A DNA stretch of 64,000 nucleotides from Phascolarctobacterium_A sp902463975 (GCF_902463975.1 NZ_CABQHJ010000001.1:62001-126000); one strand, 5' to 3'. Counted from the first letter of the stretch, positions 1-7,168 are shown. Notes: generated from the letters alone by a model not told the origin. Numbers and translations: made by a program.

Positions 1-838
1 GGCGGTGCTGCGCTCTCTTCGACGGCTTCAGCTCCTCCATAGATTTGCGGTGCTCTGCAGTCGGCATAATGTAGAAGCGGCGGTCGGAGCAAATAACACC
101 CTCGCACTCCTGCCAGAAGGCGCCGAAATCTGTTTTCAGCTTGCGGTCTACACGGATATGGTTCATCGCATAGTAACCATCGTTAGTAACAGCAAAAATA
201 TTTTCAATGCCTATTGCATCAGCAAAGCAACGCAGGCCATAGAACATCAGGTTTTTGGTACGATAGCCAAAGAAGGCCTTCGTCATGCCTTTAATCAGCT
301 CGTTACCATTCTGTGGTCCCTGCAGGGCGCCGATATAAATAACATTCTTGCCATCTGTTTTATTTTTAGCCAGCCAGAACATGATCTGGTATAAGGGTTC
401 ACCTTCGTAAAACAATGCCAGTGACAGACAGCCTTCTTTGCGCTGACCGGAATGAAACCACAGCTGCAGCGTCAGCGGTCTGTCATCGTAGGAATCCTCC
501 CACAGCTGTACCATCTCACCCTTGCTGTATAATCTATCCATAAGCTCCGGCTTAAACAGCTCTTCCATAATCAGCAGATGATTTTGCACCAGCTCTACAC
601 GTTCGTCCCAAGTTGAGCTTTTGTAAAAAAATGCTCTGGTAGTCTGTTCCAAAAGCGCAGGTGCTCCCTGCAGCCAAGCCTGACGCTTGCTATTTGCAGC
701 AAAAAACTGCAGCAGTTCGTCAACCTTGCCGCTATGCATAGCACAACGCGCACGGAAAACGACATAGCGCTTCATTTCCTTCAAAATATGTGTCTGATAT
801 AAGCTTTTGCCAATATATTCTAAAATATTTTTCTCCAT
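1..838 (-). CDS. VirK/YbjX family (DUF535) protein, 3' end outside window
   Basis: An open frame runs from ATG at 838 through the left window edge without a stop, giving at least 279 residues. The translation contains blocks typical of the VirK/YbjX (DUF535) family: YEGEPLYQIMFWLAK, then IGALQGPQNG, then FYGLRCFADAIG, and FAVTNDGYYAMN followed by HIRVDRKLKTDFGAFW. Family members are linked to virulence or membrane-stress phenotypes in enterobacteria, but no biochemical activity is established. The start is preceded by AGAGG at 6 nt spacing and an extended -10 at 871-879. The gene points away from its neighbour across a toxin-antitoxin locus and appears to be transcribed alone. The family call is from remembered motifs; the missing C-terminus is off the window. 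Confidence 0.8.
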   Translation of the reverse strand, partial: MEKNILEYIGKSLYQTHILKEMKRYVVFRARCAMHSGKVDELLQFFAANSKRQAWLQGAPALLEQTTRAFFYKSSTWDERVELVQNHLLIMEELFKPELMDRLYSKGEMVQLWEDSYDDRPLTLQLWFHSGQRKEGCLSLALFYEGEPLYQIMFWLAKNKTDGKNVIYIGALQGPQNGNELIKGMTKAFFGYRTKNLMFYGLRCFADAIGIENIFAVTNDGYYAMNHIRVDRKLKTDFGAFWQECEGVICSDRRFYIMPTAEHRKSMEELKPSKRAQHR

Positions 839-870
839 CAGTTACCTCTAGAAATATTATTATTACCTAT

Positions 871-879
871 ATTATAGCA
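871..879 (-). promoter_or_regulatory. Extended -10 promoter of the VirK-like gene
   Basis: On the minus strand the sequence reads TGCTATAAT, a consensus extended -10 element, about 33 nt upstream of the ATG at 838. I see no good -35 hexamer at normal spacing, which fits an extended -10 promoter. Confidence 0.55.
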
Positions 880-908
880 TAGTTCAGAATGATAAGCACC
901 AAGCATTC

Positions 909-937
909 TTGCTAAAAATATGTTTATGTGTTAAATT
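909..937 (+). promoter_or_regulatory. Promoter of small toxin mRNA, locus A
   Basis: TTGCTA (909-914), a 17-bp spacer, then TAAATT (932-937). The predicted transcript begins near the conserved 5' sequence GACAACCG at 944. The same TTGCTA/17 bp layout precedes the toxin at locus B. Confidence 0.6.
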
Positions 938-1001
938 CTGTATGACAACCGTTTTACAGGGTGGCGTTGCCTTCATTCCCCCAAGAATGGAGGTGATGTC
1001 T

Positions 1002-1088
1002 ATGGTATATTTTACATTCCAGGATCTTATTACCTTCGGAATTTTTATACTGGCATTACTGACGTTCATTTTTCAGAACAAAAAGTAA
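1002..1088 (+). CDS. Small hydrophobic holin-like toxin peptide, locus A (28 aa)
   Basis: The ORF encodes 28 residues: MVYFTFQDLITF, then a hydrophobic stretch GIFILALLTFIF, then a basic/polar end QNKK. It is one predicted membrane helix with a charged C-terminus, as in 'putative holin-like toxin' (Hol_Tox-type) peptides of type I toxin-antitoxin systems. The start at 1002 is chosen because GGAGG (989-993) lies 8 nt upstream; in-frame ATGs at 987 and 996 overlap or abut that Shine-Dalgarno. A hairpin CATTC/GAATG immediately precedes the ribosome site. Near-identical peptides occur at 2892-2978 and 7261-7347. The product would be expected to insert in the cytoplasmic membrane. Toxicity is inferred from family and layout, not shown. 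Confidence 0.75.
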   Translation: MVYFTFQDLITFGIFILALLTFIFQNKK

Positions 1089-1098
1089 TTTGCTCATA

Positions 1099-1188
1099 GA
1101 AAAACCGCCCCTGTAATTACCAGATTCCGAGGCGGCCTTTCAAGTCAATTCAACTGGCAACCCACCTTGTGGGCGGTTGTCATTTTCT
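1099..1188 (-). ncRNA. Antisense antitoxin RNA, locus A
   Basis: Predicted RNA of about 90 nt on the minus strand, convergent with the toxin mRNA. It starts shortly downstream of the promoter at 1195-1223, carries a 5' hairpin region at 1156-1181 beginning GACAACCGCCCAC and ending GGTGGGTTGCC, and ends at the GC-rich terminator 1105-1137 followed by TTTTTC. Its 3' part is fully complementary to the toxin mRNA 3' end. The same 26-nt 5' block recurs at 2802-2827, 7416-7441 and 7557-7582. The RNA assignment is inferred from promoter, terminator and conservation. Confidence 0.6.
1105..1137. terminator. Shared bidirectional terminator, locus A
   Basis: CCGCCCC and GAGGCGG form a stem, with one wobble position in the antitoxin direction. 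There the stem is followed by TTTTTC; the toxin direction is followed by CCTTTC. It lies 16 nt after the toxin stop codon, so both small transcripts end in the same hairpin. Confidence 0.7.
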
Positions 1189-1194
1189 ATATTT

Positions 1195-1223
1195 AGAATA
1201 TCACATTCATACTATTTTTTCAA
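1195..1223 (-). promoter_or_regulatory. Antitoxin promoter, locus A
   Basis: Minus-strand TTGAAA (1218-1223), 17-bp spacer, TATTCT (1195-1200). It sits just downstream of the thiC stop codon at 1232, so the antitoxin may also be fed by read-through from thiC. Confidence 0.55.
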
Positions 1224-1231
1224 GTAATGAC

Positions 1232-2533
1232 TTAATGCTTTCTCATATGCTCTTCCAGATACTGACCGACAATTTTAACAGCACAGTAATCACCGCACAT
1301 AGAGCAAGCCTCATCATCGGATTTGTTCTTGCGGCAGCGATATTCCTTAGCCTTTACCGGGTCGATAGCCAGATCAAGCTGAGCAGGCCAATCCAGAACC
1401 TTACGTGCTCTTGCCATCTTCAGGTCCCACTCCCATGCCTGCTTGTTGCCGTTAGCCAAATCAGCGGCATGCGCAGCGATACGGGTAGCGATTACACCCT
1501 CGCGTACATCATTTAAGTCAGGCAGGCCCAAATGCTCTGCCGGAGTTACGTAGCACAGGAAGTTAGCACCGCTTACTGCAGCAAGAGTGCCGCCGATAGC
1601 GCTGGTAATATGGTCATAGCCTGGAGCAACGTCTGTTACAAGAGGTCCGAGCACGTAGAACGGTGCGCCGTGGCACAGGCGTTTTTGCAGCTGCATGTTA
1701 GCAGCAATCTGGTTGTAGGGCACGTGGCCGGGGCCTTCTACCATAACCTGTACGCCCTTATCCCAAGCGCGCTGTGTCAATTCACCCAGGTTGAGCAGCT
1801 CCTGAATCTGCGCTCTGTCGGTTGCATCGGCAATACAGCCGGGACGCAGGCCATCGCCAAGGCTGATGGTTACGTCATATTCGGCACAGATATCAAGAAT
1901 TTCATCATAGTATTCATACAGCGGGTTTTCTGCGTCATTGTGCAGCATCCAGCCGGTGATAAAGCTGCCGCCGCGGCTGACAACATCCATCTCACGGCCT
2001 TCATCAATGAGTGCCTTCAGCACATTTTTGTTGATACCACAATGAATGGTCATGAAGTCGGCGCCATCTGCAGCCTGCTGACGGATAACATCGAAAATAT
2101 CTTCTTTAGTCATTTCCACCACTGCGCCGCGCTTTTTAATAGTTTCTACCGTTACCTGATACATCGGTACAGTGCCAACCATTACGGTAGATGCAGCAAT
2201 AATGGCCTGACGGGAAGCACTGATATTATTGCCGGTGGACAGGTCCATAACAGAATCTGCACCTGCATCAATTGCAGCCTGGAGCTTTGCCAGCTCCGGT
2301 TCCGGATCAGGATAGCTGCTGGAGGTGCCGATGTTAGCGTTAACCTTTACGGTAAGACCGGTGCCTACGCCGCGCGGAATAATATTTTTATGATTGATAT
2401 TGCAGGGAATGGCGATAGTACCGTTTGCTACGCCTTCGCGAATAAATTCTGCAGTTACATGCTCCTGCTCTGCGACAATTTTCATTGCTTCGGTAATCAC
2501 ACCTTGGCGTGCTAATTGCATTTGTGTTGCCAT
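1232..2533 (-). CDS. thiC: Phosphomethylpyrimidine synthase ThiC
   Basis: ThiC converts aminoimidazole ribotide to HMP phosphate, the pyrimidine half of thiamin, using a radical-SAM-type 4Fe-4S cluster in the cytoplasm. The 433-aa protein is the short form without the long N-terminal domain of proteobacterial ThiC. It shows MDLSTGNNI, HCGINKN, SRGGSF, MVEGPGHVP and a C-terminal cluster motif CSMCGDYC (CX2CX3C as read here). ATG at 2533 has a strong AAGGAGG site. A TPP riboswitch and an intrinsic terminator lie directly upstream, so expression should fall when thiamin pyrophosphate is abundant. It is transcribed alone; no other thi gene is in the window. Confidence 0.97.
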   Translation of the reverse strand: MATQMQLARQGVITEAMKIVAEQEHVTAEFIREGVANGTIAIPCNINHKNIIPRGVGTGLTVKVNANIGTSSSYPDPEPELAKLQAAIDAGADSVMDLSTGNNISASRQAIIAASTVMVGTVPMYQVTVETIKKRGAVVEMTKEDIFDVIRQQAADGADFMTIHCGINKNVLKALIDEGREMDVVSRGGSFITGWMLHNDAENPLYEYYDEILDICAEYDVTISLGDGLRPGCIADATDRAQIQELLNLGELTQRAWDKGVQVMVEGPGHVPYNQIAANMQLQKRLCHGAPFYVLGPLVTDVAPGYDHITSAIGGTLAAVSGANFLCYVTPAEHLGLPDLNDVREGVIATRIAAHAADLANGNKQAWEWDLKMARARKVLDWPAQLDLAIDPVKAKEYRCRKNKSDDEACSMCGDYCAVKIVGQYLEEHMRKH

Positions 2534-2559
2534 AATTTTTCCTCCTTATAATTAAAAGA

Positions 2560-2581
2560 CCGCTTTCCTGTTGGAAAGCGG
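2560..2581 (-). terminator. Riboswitch-controlled terminator before thiC
   Basis: CCGCTTTCC, a four-base loop, and GGAAAGCGG form a perfect 9-bp hairpin on the minus strand, followed by TCTTTTAATT and then the thiC ribosome site. It is the expected off-state terminator of the TPP riboswitch expression platform; the 3' part of the aptamer contains GGAAAGCG, which can compete for the same strand. Confidence 0.8.
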
Positions 2582-2610
2582 CTGAATTGTCTTTTTGCAG
2601 AAATCTGCTC

Positions 2611-2690
2611 GCTTTCCTACGCTGGTTTTAACCAGATTCAGGTTCAAAGGGTCGGATGTCAGTCCTCTCAGCAAATTGCGCCCCTAGCGG
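2611..2690 (-). promoter_or_regulatory. TPP (THI-element) riboswitch
   Basis: On the minus strand the leader has GGGGCGC, then GCTGAGAGG, then ACCCTTTGAACCTGAATCTG, then CCAGCGTAGGAAAGC. These are the conserved blocks of the thiamin pyrophosphate aptamer in their canonical order. It directly precedes thiC and a terminator hairpin, so control is probably by transcription termination. Confidence 0.95.
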
Positions 2691-2714
2691 TTACGTTATT
2701 TTGTTTACATGCTT

Positions 2715-2743
2715 ACTTTAACATGAACAGCGAAAATACGCAA
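2715..2743 (-). promoter_or_regulatory. thiC promoter
   Basis: Minus-strand TTGCGT (2738-2743), 17-bp spacer, TAAAGT (2715-2720), ending about 25 nt before the TPP aptamer. It is back to back with the locus B antitoxin promoter at 2760-2788. Confidence 0.6.
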
Positions 2744-2759
2744 GTTAAATATGCACAAC

Positions 2760-2788
2760 TTGCAAAAAAACTGGCAGTGTGCTATATT
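2760..2788 (+). promoter_or_regulatory. Antitoxin promoter, locus B
   Basis: TTGCAA (2760-2765), 17-bp spacer, TATATT (2783-2788). The predicted RNA starts just upstream of the conserved 5' block GACAACTG at 2802. Confidence 0.6.
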
Positions 2789-2794
2789 ATAGAT

Positions 2795-2881
2795 GAAAAG
2801 TGACAACTGCCCACAAGGTGGGTTGCCCGCTAAGAAACAGAAGAGCTGCCCTTACCGGTCAAAGTATTGGGGCAGCTTTTC
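2795..2881 (+). ncRNA. Antisense antitoxin RNA, locus B
   Basis: Predicted RNA of about 87 nt with a 5' block at 2802-2827 that differs from locus A by one base (GACAACTG instead of GACAACCG). It ends at a strong intrinsic terminator (2844-2880). Its 3' half overlaps the 3' end of the oppositely oriented toxin transcript. The single base that differs is shared by the locus B toxin mRNA 5' end. Confidence 0.6.
2844..2880. terminator. Shared bidirectional terminator, locus B
   Basis: AGCTGCCC and GGGGCAGCT form an 8-9 bp stem followed by TTTTCT on the plus strand; on the minus strand the same hairpin follows the toxin stop at 2892. Each locus has a different stem sequence, but pairing is kept. 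Confidence 0.8.
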
Positions 2882-2891
2882 TATGTGCATT

Positions 2892-2978
2892 TTACTTACG
2901 GTTCTGAAACACGAACGTCAGCAATGCCATTATAAACATACCGAAAATCATAAGATCTTGGAATGTAAAATATACCAT
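2892..2978 (-). CDS. Small hydrophobic holin-like toxin peptide, locus B (28 aa)
   Basis: It encodes MVYFTFQDLMIFG, a hydrophobic run MFIMALLTFVF, and the end QNRK, so it is a close paralogue of the peptides at 1002-1088 and 7261-7347. ATG at 2978 has GGAGGT at 2986-2991 upstream, preceded by a CCATT/AATGG hairpin abutting the ribosome site. Its promoter (3046-3074) is near consensus. Differences among the three copies are mainly conservative hydrophobic changes and K/R swaps, which suggests the peptide is under selection. Membrane toxicity is inferred from the family. Confidence 0.75.
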   Translation of the reverse strand: MVYFTFQDLMIFGMFIMALLTFVFQNRK

Positions 2979-3045
2979 AGACATCACCTCCATTCTATAA
3001 AAGAAATGGAAGGCAACGCCACCCTGTACCACAGTTGTCAAAGTC

Positions 3046-3074
3046 ATTTTATCACATAAACAAATTTTTAGCAA
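3046..3074 (-). promoter_or_regulatory. Promoter of small toxin mRNA, locus B
   Basis: Minus-strand TTGCTA (3069-3074), 17-bp spacer, TAAAAT (3046-3051). The transcript would begin close to GACAACTG at 3039. Confidence 0.65.
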
Positions 3075-3142
3075 CTTTTCTGTAACCTACGTTACAAATT
3101 CGCTAAAAAAATTATATACATAAAAAATCTTTACAAAAACAC

Positions 3143-3170
3143 TTGACTCTAAAAGCAGGCGTGCTATAAT
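3143..3170 (+). promoter_or_regulatory. Promoter of the serC T-box leader
   Basis: TTGACT (3143-3148), 16-bp spacer, perfect TATAAT (3165-3170). The leader transcript would start near 3177 and run about 335 nt before serC. Confidence 0.75.
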
Positions 3171-3185
3171 CATCTACAAATCACA

Positions 3186-3402
3186 TTACGCAACGCAATG
3201 ATGGAGAAGCAATGTGCAGGTCTTTTCAGAAAGCTGGCGGTTGATGCAAGGCAGCAGCGAAGCACACTAGTTCCGCTCCGAAGCGGCAAATGACGAATTT
3301 GACGGGTGCGCCCGATACAGCGTTCAGAGTTGGCCATAGGCAAATTGGGTGGCACCGCGAGCAGTCCTCGTCCCAAGATAGGGATGATGGGCTTATTTTT
3401 TT
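3186..3402 (+). promoter_or_regulatory. T-box riboswitch, upstream unit (serine-type inferred)
   Basis: Stem I begins near GATGGAG and has the distal AGAAAGCTGGCGGTTGATG segment seen in T-box stem I. The T-box sequence GGGTGGCACCGCGA lies at 3347-3360. A terminator follows: CCTCGTCCC pairs with GGGATGATGG (one bulge), then TTATTTTTTT (ends 3402). The specifier region between GCAC and CTCC contains both AGT and TCC, each a serine codon. Uncharged tRNA binding would favour read-through into serC. Amino-acid specificity is inferred from the gene downstream. Confidence 0.85.
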
Positions 3403-3492
3403 AGGTGAAGCAATTATGCAATGGCAATTTGGGTGGTACCGCGAGATAAAGGCAAGCTCGTCCCAAAGGGATGTGCTTGCCTTATTTATTTT
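3403..3492 (+). promoter_or_regulatory. Second T-box antiterminator/terminator unit lacking a full stem I
   Basis: A second T-box sequence GGGTGGTACCGCGA sits at 3431-3444. A clean terminator follows: GGCAAGC (3451-3457) and TCCC pair with GGGA and GCTTGCC (3475-3481), ending in TTATTTATTTT. Only about 28 nt separate it from the first terminator, so there is no room for its own stem I. The short lead-in GGTGAAGCAATTATGCA resembles the start of the upstream stem I, as if a duplicated leader had lost its middle. Confidence 0.75.
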
Positions 3493-3512
3493 CAGGAAGA
3501 AGGAAAAAACAC

Positions 3513-4586
3513 ATGAAAAGAGCATATAATTTCAACGCCGGTCCTTCCGCTATGCCGCTCGAGGTATTACTGGAAGCGCAGGAGGAGTTCTTAAACTACA
3601 AAAACACCGGCATGAGCATCATTGAAATGAGCCACCGCAGCAACGAATACGCTGCCCTGCACGCAGAAACAAAACAGCTGCTGCGTGAGCTGATGGAAAT
3701 CCCCGATGATTACGAGATTATGTTTATCCAGGGCGGCGGCAGCACCCAGTTTTTGATGACAGCTGCTAACTTCCACACTAAAAAATACGCCGCTTATGTC
3801 AACACCGGCGTCTGGGCCAAAAAGTCTATGGCAGAAGGCAAATTCTACGGCGAGGTTTATGAGGCTGCTAGCAGCGCTGATAAGAACCACAGCTACATTC
3901 CGCAAGAGTTCACACTCCGCCCCGATACTTCTTATGTACACCTCACTGCCAACAACACGATTTACGGCACCGAATACAAGGATTTCCCCAAGTTTGATGT
4001 TCCCGTTATCTGCGATATGTCCAGCGACATTCTTTCGCGCAAGGTGAACGTCAAGGATTTTGACCTTATCTACGCAGGAGCACAAAAGAATCTTGGTCCT
4101 GCAGGCGTAGTCATCGTCATTGCCAAGAAAAGCTTTTTGGCGACAGCACGCGAGGAGCTGCCGACAATGCTGAAATACAGCACCTTTGCCAATAACGATT
4201 CTTTGTACAATACACCGCCTGTCTTTGCCATTTATATGGTTAACAAAACTCTGCACTGGATTAAAAAGCAGGGTGGCGTAAATGCTATTGCCAAGAATAA
4301 TGCAGCCAAGGCTAAGCTAATTTATGACGTTATCGACAACAGCAACGGCTTTTACAAGGGAAACGCTGCTCCCGAGGCCCGCAGCAATATGAATATCACT
4401 TTTAATCTGGCTACACCGGAAATGGAGAAGGATTTCGTCGCCAAGGGCAAGGCTGCAGGCTTCGTCGGCATCGGTGGCCATCGTCTTGTCGGCGGCTGTC
4501 GCGCCAGTGCCTATAATGCAGTGCCGCTGGAGTCCTGCAAGGCGTTGGCAGAGTTTATGGAAGAGTACATGAAAGCAAACAAATAA
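3513..4586 (+). CDS. serC: Phosphoserine aminotransferase SerC
   Basis: SerC is a PLP enzyme that transaminates 3-phosphohydroxypyruvate to O-phosphoserine, step two of serine synthesis. The 357-aa protein starts YNFNAGPSAMP two residues after the usual MKR; the catalytic lysine is in AGAQKNLGPAG near residue 192. A longer in-frame start at 3471 exists, but it lies inside the T-box terminator, and the family start is ATG 3513 with AAGGA upstream. It is followed by serA and a histidine phosphatase on the same strand, and controlled by the tandem T-box leader. Length and motifs are normal. Confidence 0.97.
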   Translation: MKRAYNFNAGPSAMPLEVLLEAQEEFLNYKNTGMSIIEMSHRSNEYAALHAETKQLLRELMEIPDDYEIMFIQGGGSTQFLMTAANFHTKKYAAYVNTGVWAKKSMAEGKFYGEVYEAASSADKNHSYIPQEFTLRPDTSYVHLTANNTIYGTEYKDFPKFDVPVICDMSSDILSRKVNVKDFDLIYAGAQKNLGPAGVVIVIAKKSFLATAREELPTMLKYSTFANNDSLYNTPPVFAIYMVNKTLHWIKKQGGVNAIAKNNAAKAKLIYDVIDNSNGFYKGNAAPEARSNMNITFNLATPEMEKDFVAKGKAAGFVGIGGHRLVGGCRASAYNAVPLESCKALAEFMEEYMKANK

Positions 4587-4608
4587 TACTTTTGAATATA
4601 TGCGGCAC

Positions 4609-4796
4609 AATTAATATATCGTTCCGCTCAGGAAAAATTTTCCCGTGTCTTAAGGACACAACGCAAATTTCGTGCGGAACCAGAACGAAGCTTCGGTAAA
4701 ATTTGCCAGACATTAAAAGTTAGTTACGTACCCTTGCTTCTATGGTTCCAAGCACTTATTTGCTAAAATTTTTATTCGCTGCACGATATATAAATT
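4609..4796. repeat. Structured element with terminal inverted repeats between serC and serA
   Basis: The arms at 4609-4621 (AATTAATATATCG) and 4784-4796 match as a 13-bp inverted repeat with one mismatch, and weaker symmetry continues inward around AAAAATTTT. Nested inside are GTTCCGC/GCGGAAC (4621-4627, 4674-4680) and GTGTC/GACAC (4645-4659). No ORF and no known riboswitch motif is seen. It could be a small non-autonomous element or a structured serA leader. Confidence 0.4.
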
Positions 4797-4848
4797 GCTT
4801 ACTTCATGCCAAAAACATATAAATTATACATAAAGGAGATAAATCACC

Positions 4849-6435
4849 ATGAAAATTTTTGTCAGCAACGATATCAGCGAAAAAGGCGTAGCTCTGCTGC
4901 GCGAACATTTTGATGTAGATGTAATGCCCAACATGAAACCGGAGGAGCTTATCAAGGTTATCAACAATTACGATGGCCTGGTAACCCGCAGCATGACCAA
5001 GGTAACCAAAGAGGTTATCGAAGCCTCCACCCGTCTGAAGGTTATCGGCCGCGCCGGCGTTGGCGTTGACAACATTGATATCCCCGCCGCTACCGCTAAA
5101 GGCATTGTTGTACTCAACACCCCGGAAGGCAACACCATGGCAGCTACCGAGCACACTGTTGCTATGATGATGGCCATGACACGCCACATTCCGCAGGCTC
5201 ATCAATCAATTCAGGAAGGCAAATGGGACCGCAAATCCTTCGATGGCATTCAGGTACAGGGCAAAACCCTTGGCATCATCGGCGTTGGCCGTATCGGCAG
5301 CCGCGTTGCCAAACGTATGCAGGCTATGGAAATGACCACCATTGGTTATGACCCGTATATTACCGAAGAACGTGCGCATCAGGTTGGCGTTGAGCTGGTC
5401 GATTTTGACACTCTGCTGGCTAAATCCGATTACATCACCATCCACACCCCGCTCACCAAGGAAACCGAAAAGATGCTCAACGCAGAAGCTATTGCTAAAA
5501 TGAAGGACGGCGTGCGCATCGTCAACTGCGCCCGCGGCGGCTGCATGGATCCCGAGGCTATTGCTGAGGGCGTTAAATCCGGTAAAATTGCCGGCGCCGC
5601 TATCGACGTTTATCCGACGGAACCACTTACCAAAGAAAATAACCCCTTCCTGGGCCTGTTCAACGTTGTACAAACTCCGCACCTCGGTGCTTCCACCATT
5701 GAAGCACAAATTGGCGTAGCTGTTGACGTTGCTTACGGCGTAATTGATGCTCTCGAAGGACGTCCGGTTATGACCGCCGTTAACATGGCTCCCATTCCGA
5801 AAAGCGTGGCAACAGTTATTCAGCCGTATTTCAAGCTGGCAGAGCGTATGGGTACTGTAGGTATCTACCTGGCAGATGGCCCGATTAAGAGCGTAGAAGT
5901 AGAATACACCGGCGCACTTGCCGAAACCGAAACCCAGGCACTCACTACCGCCTTCCTCAAAGGCCTGCTGAACCCGATTCTGCAGGAAAGCGTTAACTTC
6001 GTCAATGCTCCCGGAATTGCTAAAAAACGTAACCTGGAGGTTAAAGAGGTTAAGGCTAACAAGCCCGGTTACTTCACTACTGCTATCAATGTAAAAATTG
6101 CTACTGCCAAGGGCACACATAAAATCGAAGGCACTTTGTTCGACGGCAAGCAGCCTAAGATTGTACAAATCGACCAATATCATGTTGACTTCAATCCCGA
6201 AGGCTACCTGCTGCTGGCACCGCACGTCAACAAGCCTAATATGATCGGTCAGATGGCAACTATTTTGGGCAGCGCTGGCATCAATATCAACGGCATGCAG
6301 GTTGGCAGCACTCCTAAATCCGACACCAACATTATGGCAATTGCTGTCGGCGACGACATTCCGAACGATATCATGCTGCAGCTGCGCGGTATTGAAGGCA
6401 TTATTGACGTTAAGCTCATCAACTGCGAAGGCTAA
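4849..6435 (+). CDS. serA: D-3-phosphoglycerate dehydrogenase SerA
   Basis: SerA oxidises 3-phosphoglycerate to 3-phosphohydroxypyruvate with NAD+, the first step of serine synthesis. The 528-aa protein is the long type: substrate and nucleotide domains with GIIGVGRIGSRVA near residue 145, catalytic Arg in NCARGGCMD (about 231), His in TPHLGAST (about 280), an intervening ASB-like domain (roughly 320-450), and a C-terminal ACT domain (about 455-528) that usually binds serine for feedback control. ATG 4849 has AAGGAGAT upstream. It lies 262 bp after serC and 29 bp before the phosphatase gene. Confidence 0.97.
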   Translation: MKIFVSNDISEKGVALLREHFDVDVMPNMKPEELIKVINNYDGLVTRSMTKVTKEVIEASTRLKVIGRAGVGVDNIDIPAATAKGIVVLNTPEGNTMAATEHTVAMMMAMTRHIPQAHQSIQEGKWDRKSFDGIQVQGKTLGIIGVGRIGSRVAKRMQAMEMTTIGYDPYITEERAHQVGVELVDFDTLLAKSDYITIHTPLTKETEKMLNAEAIAKMKDGVRIVNCARGGCMDPEAIAEGVKSGKIAGAAIDVYPTEPLTKENNPFLGLFNVVQTPHLGASTIEAQIGVAVDVAYGVIDALEGRPVMTAVNMAPIPKSVATVIQPYFKLAERMGTVGIYLADGPIKSVEVEYTGALAETETQALTTAFLKGLLNPILQESVNFVNAPGIAKKRNLEVKEVKANKPGYFTTAINVKIATAKGTHKIEGTLFDGKQPKIVQIDQYHVDFNPEGYLLLAPHVNKPNMIGQMATILGSAGININGMQVGSTPKSDTNIMAIAVGDDIPNDIMLQLRGIEGIIDVKLINCEG

Positions 6436-6464
6436 AGCCAAATAAATTACAGCGAGGAAATTTT

Positions 6465-7103
6465 ATGAGAATAATTTTAGTCCGACATGGTGAAACAACC
6501 TGGAATATAGAAGGCCGTTACCAAGGTCAGGAGGATACGCCGCTGAGCGAGCGTGGCCTGCGCCAAGGCCACCTGCTGGCCGAGGGCTTGCACCACATCC
6601 CTATCGATGTGTGCATCTCCAGCCCGCTGCAGCGCTCCTACCAGACCTGCAAGCTTTGCGCTGATTTGCACAAGCTGCCGGTAGCAACAGATGAGCGTCT
6701 GCTGGAAATCAATCACGGCAGCTGGGAAGGCGTGCTGGCGCCGGAAATTGCCAAGCAATTTCCGCAGGAGTTTGCCCTGTGGCACACCCAGCCGCACCTG
6801 GTAAAGATGCCTGACGGCGGCGAAAGCCTGGAGGATGTGCGCAAGCGTGCGCGCGCTGCCTTTGACGACTATGCAGCAAAATACGCCGGCAAAACAGTGC
6901 TGGTTGCTGCGCATGACGCTGTGAACAAAGCGATTATCTGTGATTTGCTTGGCCTTGATATGTCGCACTTTTGGCAGATTAAGCAGGATAACACCTGCAT
7001 TAACGTGCTGGAGTATAACGAAGGCATTTGGCGCGTAGTGCTGCTGAATTCCACCAATCATTTAGGCTTCCTGTTCAGCGGTATTGAACAGGCTGGCCTG
7101 TAA
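6465..7103 (+). CDS. Histidine phosphatase family protein, candidate phosphoserine phosphatase
   Basis: The 212-aa protein has the histidine-phosphatase signature VRHGETTWN with nucleophile His8, a second Arg in SSPLQRSYQT, LLEINHGSWEG, and the late catalytic His in VAAHDAV. The fold covers phosphoglycerate mutases, alpha-ribazole phosphatase and metal-independent phosphoserine phosphatases. Because serC and serA lie directly upstream and no HAD-type serB is in the window, the likely role is the last serine step, O-phosphoserine to serine. That is inference from context; sequence alone does not separate it from CobC-like or mutase functions. ATG 6465 has GAGGAAATTTT upstream. Confidence 0.8.
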   Translation: MRIILVRHGETTWNIEGRYQGQEDTPLSERGLRQGHLLAEGLHHIPIDVCISSPLQRSYQTCKLCADLHKLPVATDERLLEINHGSWEGVLAPEIAKQFPQEFALWHTQPHLVKMPDGGESLEDVRKRARAAFDDYAAKYAGKTVLVAAHDAVNKAIICDLLGLDMSHFWQIKQDNTCINVLEYNEGIWRVVLLNSTNHLGFLFSGIEQAGL

Positions 7104-7114
7104 TTTTACAAAAC

Positions 7115-7162
7115 AAAACTACCGTCCTGCGCAGCAAAAGCTGCGAGGACGGTAGTTTTTTG
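7115..7162 (+). terminator. Terminator after the serine genes
   Basis: AAACTACCGTCCT and AGGACGGTAGTTT form a long stem enclosing an inner GCAG/CTGC hairpin, followed by TTTT. It closes the serC-serA-phosphatase transcript. Confidence 0.85.
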
Positions 7163-7168
7163 TCTTCC

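Noticed and set aside
5..394. Plus-strand ORF of 129 codons at the left edge
   Set aside because: It is the antisense shadow of the VirK/YbjX-like gene, which has clear family motifs on the minus strand.
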